Shown: positions 43,948 through 52,557 of the stretch, piece after piece
How positions within the stretch are numbered: position 1 is the first letter of the stretch
Layout: each line of letters starts with the position of its first letter
Assembly (NCBI GenBank): GCA_965222745.1
Contig: CBDCUW010000005.1
Span: forward strand, 2,480,001 to 2,544,000
Origin: CBDCUW01 sp965222745
Lineage (GTDB): Bacteria; Planctomycetota; Planctomycetia; Pirellulales; Pirellulaceae
DNA length: 64,000 bases
Reading direction: 5' to 3'
The notes under the pieces: model-generated
What the model saw: only the letters and a program-made list of their open reading frames with translations
Told to the model about the DNA's origin: nothing
The model's database searches: none
Program-made: the position numbers and the translations under genes

Positions 43948-44580
43948 TTGAGTGAACCTCGCACGTGAATGTTCACGCCCATTTGCGGCGTGGAAAACGA
44001 TATAACGATTGTACCGCATGGACGGCCAATTCTCATCCCAAATCAGATGCCATAAACACCGCGGAAAATGTACGAGAATAGAATAACGACCACGAGCCTA
44101 GGGATGCTTCGGCCACATGTTACAACATGAACACCGGTGCAGATCGGTGAATCTTTTTCATGAATGAGGTTGACAAACCGAGGAAAATTGAATCAGCGTC
44201 AATTTGCAACGGTGGTTGTCACCGAAGCACTAAAGCTTGCTCTTTTCTTCATGGTCCAAAGTTCGTCGCGCGAGCGACGGCTGCCTCCCCTGCAACCTCG
44301 TTGGATCGTTTGCTAACGGCCAGCGAGTAACCAAGCTGGCCGATTGGTTATCCAATCGTAGTCTGTTGGCTAACTGGGTACGATTGAGATCAAAGACGCA
44401 ACGCGATCAGCGTTTTTAAAATTCTTTGAAATGTTTTGGCATTCGCGATTGACAGCGGAAATTTAAGCCGTATTAATGGCATGAGTGCAGTTTCGACGAT
44501 TGTCGTTGAAGCAAAAAAGTGGCCCGGCGATGCGCCAACATCCCGAGCCGTGGCAAACCCCATACATGCTGAGGTTTACG
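43948..44580 (+). promoter_or_regulatory. gap with the HExxH operon promoter region and unit 4 left end, promoter and leader
   Basis: The first ~220 bases hold the start region of the minus-strand operon. From about 44200 the unit left end appears, with CCAATCGTA (44352-44360) and TACGATTG (44379-44386). The promoter is TTGACA (44449-44454), 17 bases, ATTAAT (44472-44477). The leader ends in GAGGTTTACG directly before ATG 44581. Confidence 0.58.
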
Positions 44581-46722
44581 ATGAGCAGTTTATCTGCTGC
44601 GCACAATGTGCGCAAGTCTGGCGAAGTGCCAATGTTCACACAACGGCTTGAAAATGAGCCGTTTTCTGCGGTTTCCGGCTATTACGCCGAGTGTCTCGCC
44701 GCCAACACCAAAGCGACCAGTTTTCTTGCGGACGAGTTCGGCCTGAGTCTGGAAAAAGCTGCTGAATTTCAGGTCGGCTTTTCCGATCGCAGCCTCGGCA
44801 AGGTTGTTCCGAATCGAGACTCTGAACTTGGTCGGCATCTTCGCGCGATTCTTCGCGACGCTGGCATCCTTAAACGCACGGGTCACGAAACCTTGCGTGG
44901 TTGCGTTACGTTCCCACTGTTCACTGGCGACAAGATCACCGGCATTTTCGGGCGTCGCGTCGATCGCAACGCGAAAGACGAGCAAGGTATCACTATTGGC
45001 GAAGGTGAACTGCGTGCCCCGATCAACGGTGACGAAGAGCCAGCCGCATCAGCGGAAAGCAAGGCGAACGAAGCGAACGATTCCGAAGCGGATCAATCAT
45101 CTTCGGCATCGGATGGCGGGCCGACGATCACACCGGTTGGCACCAAAGCTGACGATGACCTTTCTATTGAAGAAAATCAAATCACCTTTGTGCGGGATGA
45201 TCGCCGCTATCGCATTCGTGGCTTTGAAAAGAACACGAACGCTTACACGCTCAAAGTCAACATCCTGGCATCGCGTGATGATCTGGTTCATCTCGACACG
45301 CTTGATCTTGCCAAGGCGCGCAGCCGCACGTCATTCATCAAGGCGACAGCCGCCGAACTGTATGTCGATGCTGATCTGATCAAGCGTGATATTGGCAAAC
45401 TGCTTCACAAGCTGGAACTGTTGCGTCAACAGCAGATCAATGCGGCGAAACAGCCGACAGCAACGATTGTCGAACTCTCGCCCCAAGAAACGGACGAAGC
45501 AATGCAGTTGCTTCGTGACCCGAACCTCTTGCAGCGAATCGCCGCGGACATCGACGCTTGCGGTATGGTCGGCGAATCCACCAACAAGCTGGCCGGCTAT
45601 TTGGCCGCGACCAGCCGCAAACTGAAAGACCCGTTGGCGATCGTGATCCAAAGCTCGTCGAGCGCTGGCAAAACATCTTTGATGGACGCTATCCTTGCAA
45701 TGATGCCGGACGAAGACCAACTTCGTTTCAGCGGCATGACCGGCCAATCGCTGTTCTATCTCAACAGCGACGAAATCAAGCACAGGACACTGGCGATCAG
45801 CGAAGACGAAGGCATCGCCGAAGCCACCTACGCGCTGAAGCTGCTTCAAAGTGAAGGCGAGTTGCGTCACGCCACAGTTGGCCGAGACGACGCCGGTAAC
45901 ATGAAAACCAAGCAACATCACGTCGAAGGTCCGGTTCAAATCATGCTGACCACCACAGCGATGGAAATCGACGAGGAACTGGTCAATCGCTGCATGGTGT
46001 TATCGGTTGACGAGAGTCGCGATCAAACCGGCGCAATTCAAGCCAAGCAACGCGAAGCGAGAACGGTTGACGCATTCCAACGCGATCTCGTGACGCGGCA
46101 CGTGCGCAAGCTGCATCAGAACGCGCAGCGGCTTCTCAAGCCGATACAAGTCCGCAATCCCTACGCTCCGCAATTGACGTTCACCAATGACAAAACGCGA
46201 CTGCGACGAGATCACCAAAAGTATCTGACGCTGATCGATTGTGTCGCGTTGTTGCATCAGCACCAACGAACGGTTCACGTTGCCGAAATCGACGGCGAGT
46301 CGATCGAGTACATCAATGTGGAGCCATCCGACATCGCGGTTGCCAACGGCTTGGCTGGCGAAGTTCTGGGGCGCAGCCTCGATGAACTCTCGCCACAAAC
46401 ACGAAACTGCCTGATGCTGACACACCGGTTCGCCAGCGAACAATCGAAGACCACCGGCGTCAGCCGTCATGCCTTCCGCTTCACCCGCCGTGATCTACGC
46501 GAAGCGATCGGCTGGAGTGATTTCCAGGTGCGAATGCACCTGGGAAAGCTGGTTGAGCTGGAATACCTGATCGTCCACCGTGGCAAGCAGGGCCGGAGGT
46601 TCGTCTACGAATTGCTTTACAGCGGAGAAGGTCGAGAAGGGCAACCGTTCCTGATGGGCTTGATCGACCCGGCCAAACTCAAGTCACCCGGTACGATTGC
46701 AAGTTCGAGCATTCAAACCTGA
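44581..46722 (+). CDS. unit 4 primase-helicase-like protein (Toprim_N plus P-loop ATPase)
   Basis: 713 residues, the same length as unit 2 and nearly identical to it in the second half. The N-terminal third is mosaic: some segments follow unit 1 (RLENEPFSAVSGYY, VPNRDSELGRHLR), others unit 2. Walker A QSSSSAGKTS, ISEDEG and the C-terminal winged-helix-like domain are intact, and there are no stops or frameshifts. The mosaic pattern suggests recombination among units in the array. Confidence 0.75.
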   Translation: MSSLSAAHNVRKSGEVPMFTQRLENEPFSAVSGYYAECLAANTKATSFLADEFGLSLEKAAEFQVGFSDRSLGKVVPNRDSELGRHLRAILRDAGILKRTGHETLRGCVTFPLFTGDKITGIFGRRVDRNAKDEQGITIGEGELRAPINGDEEPAASAESKANEANDSEADQSSSASDGGPTITPVGTKADDDLSIEENQITFVRDDRRYRIRGFEKNTNAYTLKVNILASRDDLVHLDTLDLAKARSRTSFIKATAAELYVDADLIKRDIGKLLHKLELLRQQQINAAKQPTATIVELSPQETDEAMQLLRDPNLLQRIAADIDACGMVGESTNKLAGYLAATSRKLKDPLAIVIQSSSSAGKTSLMDAILAMMPDEDQLRFSGMTGQSLFYLNSDEIKHRTLAISEDEGIAEATYALKLLQSEGELRHATVGRDDAGNMKTKQHHVEGPVQIMLTTTAMEIDEELVNRCMVLSVDESRDQTGAIQAKQREARTVDAFQRDLVTRHVRKLHQNAQRLLKPIQVRNPYAPQLTFTNDKTRLRRDHQKYLTLIDCVALLHQHQRTVHVAEIDGESIEYINVEPSDIAVANGLAGEVLGRSLDELSPQTRNCLMLTHRFASEQSKTTGVSRHAFRFTRRDLREAIGWSDFQVRMHLGKLVELEYLIVHRGKQGRRFVYELLYSGEGREGQPFLMGLIDPAKLKSPGTIASSSIQT

Positions 46723-46804
46723 GTTCGAGCTTCAGACGCGCCACTCCGAGTGGCACCTGAGCATCGCATGTGCATTGGGTGAGCATCACCCGAAAGTATA
46801 GAAA

Positions 46805-46826
46805 CGCCGCGAATCGCGGCGTTTTT
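46805..46826 (+). terminator. intrinsic terminator after the unit 4 primase-like gene
   Basis: CGCCGCG - AAT - CGCGGCG with TTTTTC, matching the unit 2 terminator. Confidence 0.85.
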
Positions 46827-46854
46827 CTTTGGGCTTTTCAGTTTTCGCCCAAAC

Positions 46855-47036
46855 CGAACAAGTGACCCCAATTGATTTGGGGGCTTTCTGGCCGTTGTAG
46901 TGCTTCGGCCAACCACATTCTTGGCATCGGCATGTCGTCGGTGTCCTTCGCCAAACCACTCTCGGCGAGTTCACCAACGATAGGCCCGATCTGTCTGTAG
47001 GTGCGCGCCGACAGCATCTATAGAGAGATCGAAACC
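46855..47036 (+). promoter_or_regulatory. unit 4 conserved leader before the core-binding gene
   Basis: The fourth copy of the leader (AAGTGACCCCAATTGATTTGG to TAGAGAGATCGAAACC). A small cluster of changes lies at 46890-46910; the rest matches unit 2. Confidence 0.5.
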
Positions 47037-47465
47037 ATGCCATTTCGCCTTTCCCACCCGCAGAAACGAGGCTCGGAACCCTGTCTGTTGGACCTTCGTT
47101 CGAGTTACCTGCGTCATCTTGATCGTCGAGGCTGCCCGCACTGGCGTATCCGCCGTCACAAGCGTTACCTGAGTAAATTCATCGCCTGGGCAGGCTGCCG
47201 TTCCATCGATTGGATCGACGAGATTGATATGGTGACCCTTGAAGATTACCGCAAGCACTTGGACAAACCGCGCAGCGGTGGCGGTTTCCGCAGCAACGCT
47301 CGGATGCAGTCGGCGCACTTGGATAGCCTTCGTCACTGGTTGTACTGGGCTTACCTTGAAGAATGGTCGATCGTGAACCTGAGCTTGTACGTTGGCGAGC
47401 CTCTGTATCGTCAACGATATCACCAGTGGTGTTCTGCGAAGAAACAGAAGCAATCGGACAGCTAA
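47037..47465 (+). CDS. unit 4 stand-alone core-binding protein
   Basis: 142 residues with the same start and stop as in units 1 and 2 (variants MPFRLSHPQKRGSE and EIDMVTLEDYRKHL). It has only the SAM-like core-binding domain. An IS200-type element is inserted directly behind its stop codon, leaving the protein intact but separating it from attachment-like site 5. Confidence 0.75.
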   Translation: MPFRLSHPQKRGSEPCLLDLRSSYLRHLDRRGCPHWRIRRHKRYLSKFIAWAGCRSIDWIDEIDMVTLEDYRKHLDKPRSGGGFRSNARMQSAHLDSLRHWLYWAYLEEWSIVNLSLYVGEPLYRQRYHQWCSAKKQKQSDS

Positions 47466-47537
47466 TTCATGATCGTAAACCACCAGCTTTGCTGGTGAGT
47501 ACTCACTAGGCTCCGCCGTTCCGGGAGCATAAAAAAA

Positions 47538-47578
47538 GGATCCTCCTGAGGAAGGCCCCGAGGGGCGCAGGAGGATCC
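47538..47578 (+). promoter_or_regulatory. ribosome-site-masking hairpin of the IS200 transposase
   Basis: GGATCCTCCTG (47538-47548) pairs perfectly with CAGGAGGATCC (47568-47578), which contains the AGGAGG ribosome-binding site six bases before the ATG at 47581. In the RNA the site would be closed. This is the known way IS200 elements keep transposase synthesis low. Confidence 0.8.
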
Positions 47579-47580
47579 CC

Positions 47581-48015
47581 ATGAAAGACTGGCGTAGCCA
47601 AACCCACGTGAAGTGGGACTGCAAGTACCACGTAGTGATTGTTCCAAAGTACAGGAGGCGTAGATTTTATGGAAGTCTTCGGCTGGAGATCGGGAAGATT
47701 CTTCGGCAGCTTTGTCAGCAAAAGGAGATTGAGCTGCTGAAAGGGAATGCCTTGCCGGATCATGTTCACATGCTATTGAGCGTTCCACCGAAGTACAGCA
47801 TTGCCAATACGGTAGGCTTTTTGAAAGGAAAGAGTGCCATTCGGATCAACCGCGACCTCGGAAAAGTGAAAGGAAGCTTGTATGGACGAGCGTTCTGGTC
47901 ACGCGGCTATTGCGTGAGCACTGTGGGGCTGGATGAAGCGATGATCAAGGAGTACATCCAGAACCAGGAAAAACACGAGCGTGACGAAGAACGCGGTTTG
48001 TTTGATTTAGATTAA
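47581..48015 (+). CDS. tnpA: IS200 transposase TnpA (HUH Y1 family)
   Basis: 144 residues, normal for the family. KYHVVIVPKYRRRRF is the usual start. LPDHVHMLLSVPP holds the His-x-His metal site. The single catalytic Tyr is in MIKEYIQNQEKHE. GRAFWSRGYCVSTVG is also typical. It cuts and rejoins single-stranded ends recognised by the flanking hairpins. There is no tnpB gene. Translation is probably limited by the hairpin just upstream. Confidence 0.95.
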   Translation: MKDWRSQTHVKWDCKYHVVIVPKYRRRRFYGSLRLEIGKILRQLCQQKEIELLKGNALPDHVHMLLSVPPKYSIANTVGFLKGKSAIRINRDLGKVKGSLYGRAFWSRGYCVSTVGLDEAMIKEYIQNQEKHERDEERGLFDLD

Positions 48016-48028
48016 CACCACCAACAAC

Positions 48029-48050
48029 GGCCCCTTTTAGGGGCCTTCCT
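48029..48050 (+). terminator. possible terminator after IS200 tnpA
   Basis: GGCCCC - TTTTA - GGGGCC (48029-48045) with only a weak T-rich tail (TTCCT). Confidence 0.5.
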
Positions 48051-48122
48051 CAAGCCACCGGCTCTGCCGGTGGTCACTGACTGCGGTTGCCAGAAAACGC
48101 ACGCCGAAGGCGCAGATCGATT

Positions 48123-48140
48123 CGCGCGCAGTGGCGCGCG
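48123..48140 (+). other. GC-rich hairpin upstream of attachment-like site 5
   Basis: CGCGCGC - AGTG - GCGCGCG, seven base pairs, equivalent to those before sites 2 and 3. Confidence 0.55.
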
Positions 48141-48273
48141 GGAAGCCTTGAGCGCAAACGATTCTTTAAACATCGCCGGCGGGCACTCTGGCCCGTTTCT
48201 CTACGGCGATTGGCTCGGCAAAAGCCGGTACAAATCTCTTTCCCTTTGTAGAACCGCATTAGGAGTGCCCGAA

Positions 48274-48400
48274 GACGCATACGGACGGGTTCACCGTGTA
48301 CGATCGAATCCGCAATTCGTAGTGCGTCAGTCAAACTGTGTACGACGAAAGCGGCGAGACAGGAAGTTCTCGCCGCAGTACGGCATGGTGCCGCCACACG
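48274..48400 (+). repeat. attachment-like site 5
   Basis: The box GACGCATACGGACG (48274-48287), then GTACGATCG (48298-48306) with a weakened partner CAATTCGTA. The GGCGAGA-CAGGAAGT-TCTCGCC hairpin (about 48351-48372) and GGCATGGTGCC follow. The stem of the third hairpin differs from those of the other sites but is perfectly paired. Confidence 0.7.
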
Positions 48401-48575
48401 GGGCCTCGAAACGTCTCCTACCAAGTGACCGATAAAACACGCGGAATTTGCGGTTGAGCTTGCAAATCAAGCCAGATGGATCGAAAATCAGACTAAGACC
48501 GATATCGTCGGCCAGCTATCATGCGTTCGATCGTTTCCTCCGGCGGGATGTCGGTCATAGACCAAAGGACACTCA
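48401..48575 (+). other. conserved stretch between site 5 and its toxin module
   Basis: GAGCTTGCAAATCAAGCCAGATGGA resembles the sequence after sites 2 (about 12757) and 3 (about 23214). A conserved piece therefore links each of these sites to its cargo gene. No clear promoter is visible here. Confidence 0.45.
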
Positions 48576-48764
48576 ATGACGACCAAAGAAAAAGTGATCT
48601 CACTTATCGAAACGCTTGACGATGATGTCTCGCTTGACGACGTGATCGATCGACTTTATCTCCTTCGTAAAATCGAGCTTGGTATTGCCCAGGCTGATGC
48701 TGGCGACGTGATGGAGCACGACGTGTTCATGGATGAACTCGAGGCGGAAGATGCCCAGCAGTAG
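48576..48764 (+). CDS. antitoxin of a ParE-type module
   Basis: 62 residues: VISLIETLDDDVSLDDVIDRLYLLRKIELGIAQADAGDVMEHDVFMDEL. This pattern (I..LP.D.SLDD....LY...KIE.GL...) is shared by many short antitoxins paired with ParE toxins. Its stop overlaps the toxin start by 14 bases. Confidence 0.85.
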   Translation: MTTKEKVISLIETLDDDVSLDDVIDRLYLLRKIELGIAQADAGDVMEHDVFMDELEAEDAQQ

Positions 48765-49062
48765 GATCTTCTGGACGCGTCAGTCTCGCGAAGATCTACG
48801 TTCGGTTCGGGCACACATCGCACGAGACGCTCCTGCTACTGCGTCGGCCTATGTACGTAAACTTCGGTTGTCTGTGGGCCGTTTGAAGCAATTTCCATAT
48901 TCTGGCGAGGTCGTCCCCGAAGTCGGTAGGGAAGACCTACGAGAAGTGCTTCAAGGCAACTACCGGATTATCTACCGAGTATCGGAGCGACGGGTTGATA
49001 TCCTTGCGGTATTCCACAGCTCTCGAATCTTCGACGAACGTGACCTCGGCAGTGCTGACTGA
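48751..49062 (+). CDS. ParE/RelE-superfamily toxin
   Basis: 103 residues from ATG 48751; upstream in-frame starts are less likely because GAGGCGGA sits at the right distance. IFWTRQSREDLRSVRAHIARDAPATASAYVRKLRLSVGRLKQFPYSGEVVPEV and LREVLQGNYRIIYRVSERRVDILAVFHSSR contain the typical ParE helices and the GNYRIIYRV strand. With the antitoxin it is the cargo after attachment-like site 5. Confidence 0.9.
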   Translation: MPSSRIFWTRQSREDLRSVRAHIARDAPATASAYVRKLRLSVGRLKQFPYSGEVVPEVGREDLREVLQGNYRIIYRVSERRVDILAVFHSSRIFDERDLGSAD

Positions 49063-49340
49063 CCGGCGGGACAGGATGTCTCGCCGCAGTACGGAACGAT
49101 GCCGCCACACGGCACCGTCCGCGCTCCCACCCGAGGCGGCGAGCCAGCCACTGAAGCGAGGTCACGACGTATGTCATGCCCAGAGTTCTGTGAGTAGAAT
49201 TGGTTTTGCAGGATGTTCCAGCCCCGAGCGAATAGGGGTTGCCCTTAGCAATGCCTGCTTCATGCTCACTCGGCGCTGATTTGGGCATTCTGGCCACCTG
49301 GGTAAAGGGGTCAATCAGAGTCCACATTTTGGGACAAGCG
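49063..49340 (+). repeat. isolated hairpin module of the R/site type
   Basis: GGCGGGACA-GGA-TGTCTCGCC (about 49067-49087) followed by GCAGTACGGAACGATGCCGCCACACGG, the same module that opens R2-R4 and closes the sites. After about 49120 similarity ends. This may be the remnant of a fifth R repeat. Confidence 0.6.
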
Positions 49341-49832
49341 ATGACGGAAGATGCGGAACAATCTGTTTTCGCGGACATGATTGAACGGTACTTGGAGTCG
49401 GAAGACTATGACGTCAACACTCCTTACACGGCTCTACAGTATCTCCAGGATTTGCAGACATTAAGTGAAACTCCGCCAGATGATGAAGCGACTTCATCGA
49501 CTTGGTTTGACCAGTCCAGCGGCCACACACATGTATTGCGTTGTCCGCCGGACAACTATTACTTTCGGCTCTATCAGTGCGTCATTGCTCGTCACGGCAA
49601 ACGTGACGGTATGGGACGCGGCATTCGAGCTTGTGCGCTGGTGAGCTTCTTTCACGAGAATCGTGCGCGACTGGATGCAACCGGTTTAAACTGGCTGGAT
49701 TTGAGCCAACCCGCCGAACGTCGCTTGAAGTTTCTGACGTTTTTGTTGCGATATCCGATTGCCCATGAGAGGCAGTTCAGTCCTGACGCAATTCCACCGA
49801 TGGCGGTGAACGAGTTTCTCTCGTTGGAGTGA
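49341..49832 (+). CDS. hypothetical protein
   Basis: 163 residues from ATG 49341. An acidic N-terminal part (FADMIERYLESEDYDVNTPYTALQYLQDLQTL) precedes a compact region (YYFRLYQCVIARHGKRDGMGRGIRACALVSFFHENRARL). No family is recognised. It follows the toxin module of site 5 and the isolated hairpin module and ends just before ISAzo13 copy 2. Confidence 0.5.
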   Translation: MTEDAEQSVFADMIERYLESEDYDVNTPYTALQYLQDLQTLSETPPDDEATSSTWFDQSSGHTHVLRCPPDNYYFRLYQCVIARHGKRDGMGRGIRACALVSFFHENRARLDATGLNWLDLSQPAERRLKFLTFLLRYPIAHERQFSPDAIPPMAVNEFLSLE

Positions 49833-49850
49833 GGAGCTTTCGTAGTGGAC

Positions 49851-51195
49851 GCTAAGGAACGACTGATCTTTTAGTGGCGCCTTGTTTTGACGGTTCCGGT
49901 AAACTGTTTGGACCAAAACACCCGTCTACACACCAAGGACGCCACGGATGGCCAGCAAAACCAATCGAGAAGCCCTGACTGACGAAATCGAAATTCGCGT
50001 TCGGGATTTTGCCGACTCGCTCAGTGAGAAGGACCGCAGGCGTTTTGTGGCAATCGAAGCAGAACGTCATGGTCGTGGTGGAGTTGCCTGGATTTGTCGT
50101 GTTGTTGGCTGCTCGGCACACACAGTTGAGCGAGGACGAGCTGAACTTGATTCGCTTGACAAGGACCCGGCCGCTGGCAGGATTCGCCGGCCGGGGGCCG
50201 GTCGAAAAAAAAGATCGAATCGGAGTCTCAAGCCGAACAAAACTTGATCAGCCAATTAACTGTCCGAGTTGGCGGCAGCCCTGATGAAGAAGATCTCATC
50301 TTCACCGACCTCAAGCCGCCAGCACTTGCCGACGCAATGACCCGAATGGGAACACCTGTCTGTGCAAAGACGGTCGCCAGTTGGCTCGCCGAGGCAGGGG
50401 TTCGTTTGCGAAAGATTGCCAAGTCGGTAGCTGGAGGGGAGAGCGTCGATCGTGAAGAACAATTTGATCACATCACTGACTTGATTCATCGGTACGAAGC
50501 GGAAGGGAATCCTTGGTTTTCGATCGACACCAAGGCCAAGGAGCACCTGGGAATGCTGTACCGCAAAGGGCGTGCCTACAGCAGTGCATCCTTTCAAGCG
50601 TTTGATCACGATTTCCCCAGTTGGGCCGATGGCGTTTTGATTCCTCACGGGATCTACGACCAGCGTTTGAATCTGGGTCACCTCAATCTGGGTTTGTCCC
50701 GCGACACAAGCGAGTTCGCTTGCGAGAGTTTTGGCAACTTCTGGCAGCGTTTGGGAAAGAAGCGATACCCGCACGCAACATCGATCCTGTTGACCTGCGA
50801 CTGTGGCGGCAGCAATCCAGCTGGGAAGTATCTTTTCAAGTGGGATCTTCAACGATTGGCCGATCGCATCGGTCTTCCGATTCGCATCGCGCACTTTCCC
50901 AGTTACTGCAGCAAGTACAACCCAATTGAGCGTCGATTCTTCCCTCACGTCAGCCGCGTCTGCGAAGGGATGCTCTTTGATTCGCTTGCCCGCGTAGTCG
51001 AACTGATGCGAAGAGCAACAACCCGAGGCGGTTTGCGAACAACGGTCCACGTGATGAAGAAGGTCTATCAAACAGGACGTGAGGCGACTGATTGGATGAA
51101 GTCGTCTCTGCGGATCAGTTATGATCGAATCGTTCCGCGTTGGAACTACATGCTCAAACCATCATGCGCCACTAATTGATTGCTCGTTCCTTAGC
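49851..51195 (+). mobile_element. ISAzo13-family insertion sequence, copy 2
   Basis: Terminal repeats GCTAAGGAACGA (49851-49862) and TCGTTCCTTAGC (51184-51195) are perfectly inverted over 12 bases. No target duplication is clear. Confidence 0.85.
49948..51179 (+). CDS. ISAzo13-family transposase, two frames joined by -1 slippage
   Basis: The first frame (49948-50247) gives the helix-turn-helix part (GRGGVAWICRVVGCSAHTVERGRAELD) and RRPGAGRKK. The second (stop at 51179) carries the catalytic part with Asp in FSIDTKAKEHLG, LLTCDCGGSN and Glu in YNPIERRFFPHV. They meet at a run of eight A (50205-50212). A -1 shift there reads GRKKKIESESQAEQNLISQL, as expected for the family. This is probably a programmed frameshift, since everything else is intact. 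Confidence 0.85.
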
Positions 51196-51209
51196 TAAGC
51201 TAAGCAGGT

Positions 51210-52552
51210 GTTCAAAAATAACTTGTCCATTTGTAGGATAGTCGAAACGGCTGGTTCCAGGATGGAGAAGTCTTGTGGCAAGGAAGAAGATTCGCTGTTG
51301 TGCCTGCGATGATTGCAAGCACAGGGCGCCCAATATTCGAGACTATCACCGCTCGATCAATCAAGTGATGGCAGAGCTTGATGAACGCAGCCGTCGGTTG
51401 TTCGCGGGATTGCTCGCGCGGCAGTTCGGTCGCGGCGGAAGTTCACTGGTCCACAAAATTACCGGTCTGAGTCGGGTGACAATTCGACGGGGGATCAGTG
51501 AATGTGAATCCGGTCAAAAACTTGGCAATGGTCGTGTTCGCAAGCGAGGTGGCGGGCGTCTGCCAGTGGAAAAAAAGATGCTCGAATCCTTGATCGACTC
51601 GACGAACTGCTGAAAGACTGTACCGCTGGCGATCCGACGGGTGGTCTCCGCTGGACTCACAAAACATCACGGAATCTGGCCAAAGAGTTGACGCGAAAGG
51701 GTAGCACGATCGGTCATGTTACGGTTCTTCGTTTGTTGCGTGAGCGAGAGTATTCAACTCGCACGAATCGGAAAAACAAAGCCAAGACGCTAGATCCTGA
51801 CCGCGATCGGCAGTTCAAGCTTCTTGCCCGTCGCCGTCGTAGATGTATGCGGGAGAATGTCCCTGTCATCAGCATTGACACCAAGAAAAAGGAGCTAATC
51901 GGCAATTTCAAGAACGCTGGTGCAACTTGGCGGCGGGAAGCAATCGAAGTGTTTGATCACGATTTTCCTAGCTGGGCAGACGGTCGCGCAGTTCCGTTTG
52001 GCATTTTCGACATTGCGATGAACAGGGGCTGGGTGAGCGTTGGGATATCGTCGGAAACCTCAGAGTTCGCGACCAACGCGATACATGCATGGTGGATGAA
52101 GGAAGGGCGGCACAACTATCCTGGCGCAACTCGTCTGGTCATAGAAGCAGATTGCGGAGGTGCCAACAATCCGCGTACTTGGTTGTGGCGAACTCGCTTA
52201 CAGCGTCTAGCGAACAAGATTGACATGGACATCACCGTTGGTCATTTTCCGCCGGGCGCGTCAAAGTGGAATCTCATCGAACATCGAATGTTCAATCTCA
52301 TCAGCGCGAATTGGGCTGGTCAGCCACCTGTCGACTACGAGACAGCGTTGAAGTACATTCGCAGTACCCGTTCGACGACAGGTTTTCGATGCCGCGCAAC
52401 GATCGACACGCGAAAGTACAATACAAAAGTGGAAGTACTCCAGACAGAAAAAGACTCCATCACTTTGCGTAGGCACGCGGTGCTTCCCAAATGGAACTAC
52501 ACAGTGTCACCAGCTGGCCGATGATATCGAAATGGACAAGTTATTATTGAAC
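51210..52552 (+). mobile_element. ISAzo13-family insertion sequence, copy 3
   Basis: Terminal repeats at 51210-51232 and 52530-52552 match at 22 of 23 positions (reading GTTCAAAAATAACTTGTCC inward). No duplication is seen. The right end touches the disrupted ISKra4-like element at 52558. Confidence 0.88.
51275..52524 (+). CDS. ISAzo13-family transposase, two frames joined by -1 slippage
   Basis: Frame one (51275-51613) has a short Cys pair at the start (CCACDDC), the helix-turn-helix part (RGGSSLVHKITGLSRVTIRRGI) and ends after PVEKKMLES. Frame two (stop at 52524) has Asp in ISIDTKKKELIG, IEADCGGANNPRTWLW and Glu in KWNLIEHRMFN. A run of seven A (51570-51576) allows -1 slippage to PVEKKDARILDRLDELL, which links the frames in the family-typical way. 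Confidence 0.85.
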
Positions 52553-52557
52553 GACTC

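Larger units (their letters stand above)
47467..48082 (+). mobile_element. IS200-type insertion sequence
   Basis: Comparison with the same place in units 1 and 2 (CTAATCGCCGTTGCC) shows extra DNA from about 47467 to 48082. The subterminal hairpins are CACCAGC-TTT-GCTGGTG (47481-47497) on the left and CCACCGGC-TCT-GCCGGTGG (48055-48073) on the right. There are no inverted terminal repeats or target duplication, as expected for IS200 transposition through single-stranded DNA. Ends are uncertain by a few bases. Confidence 0.85.
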
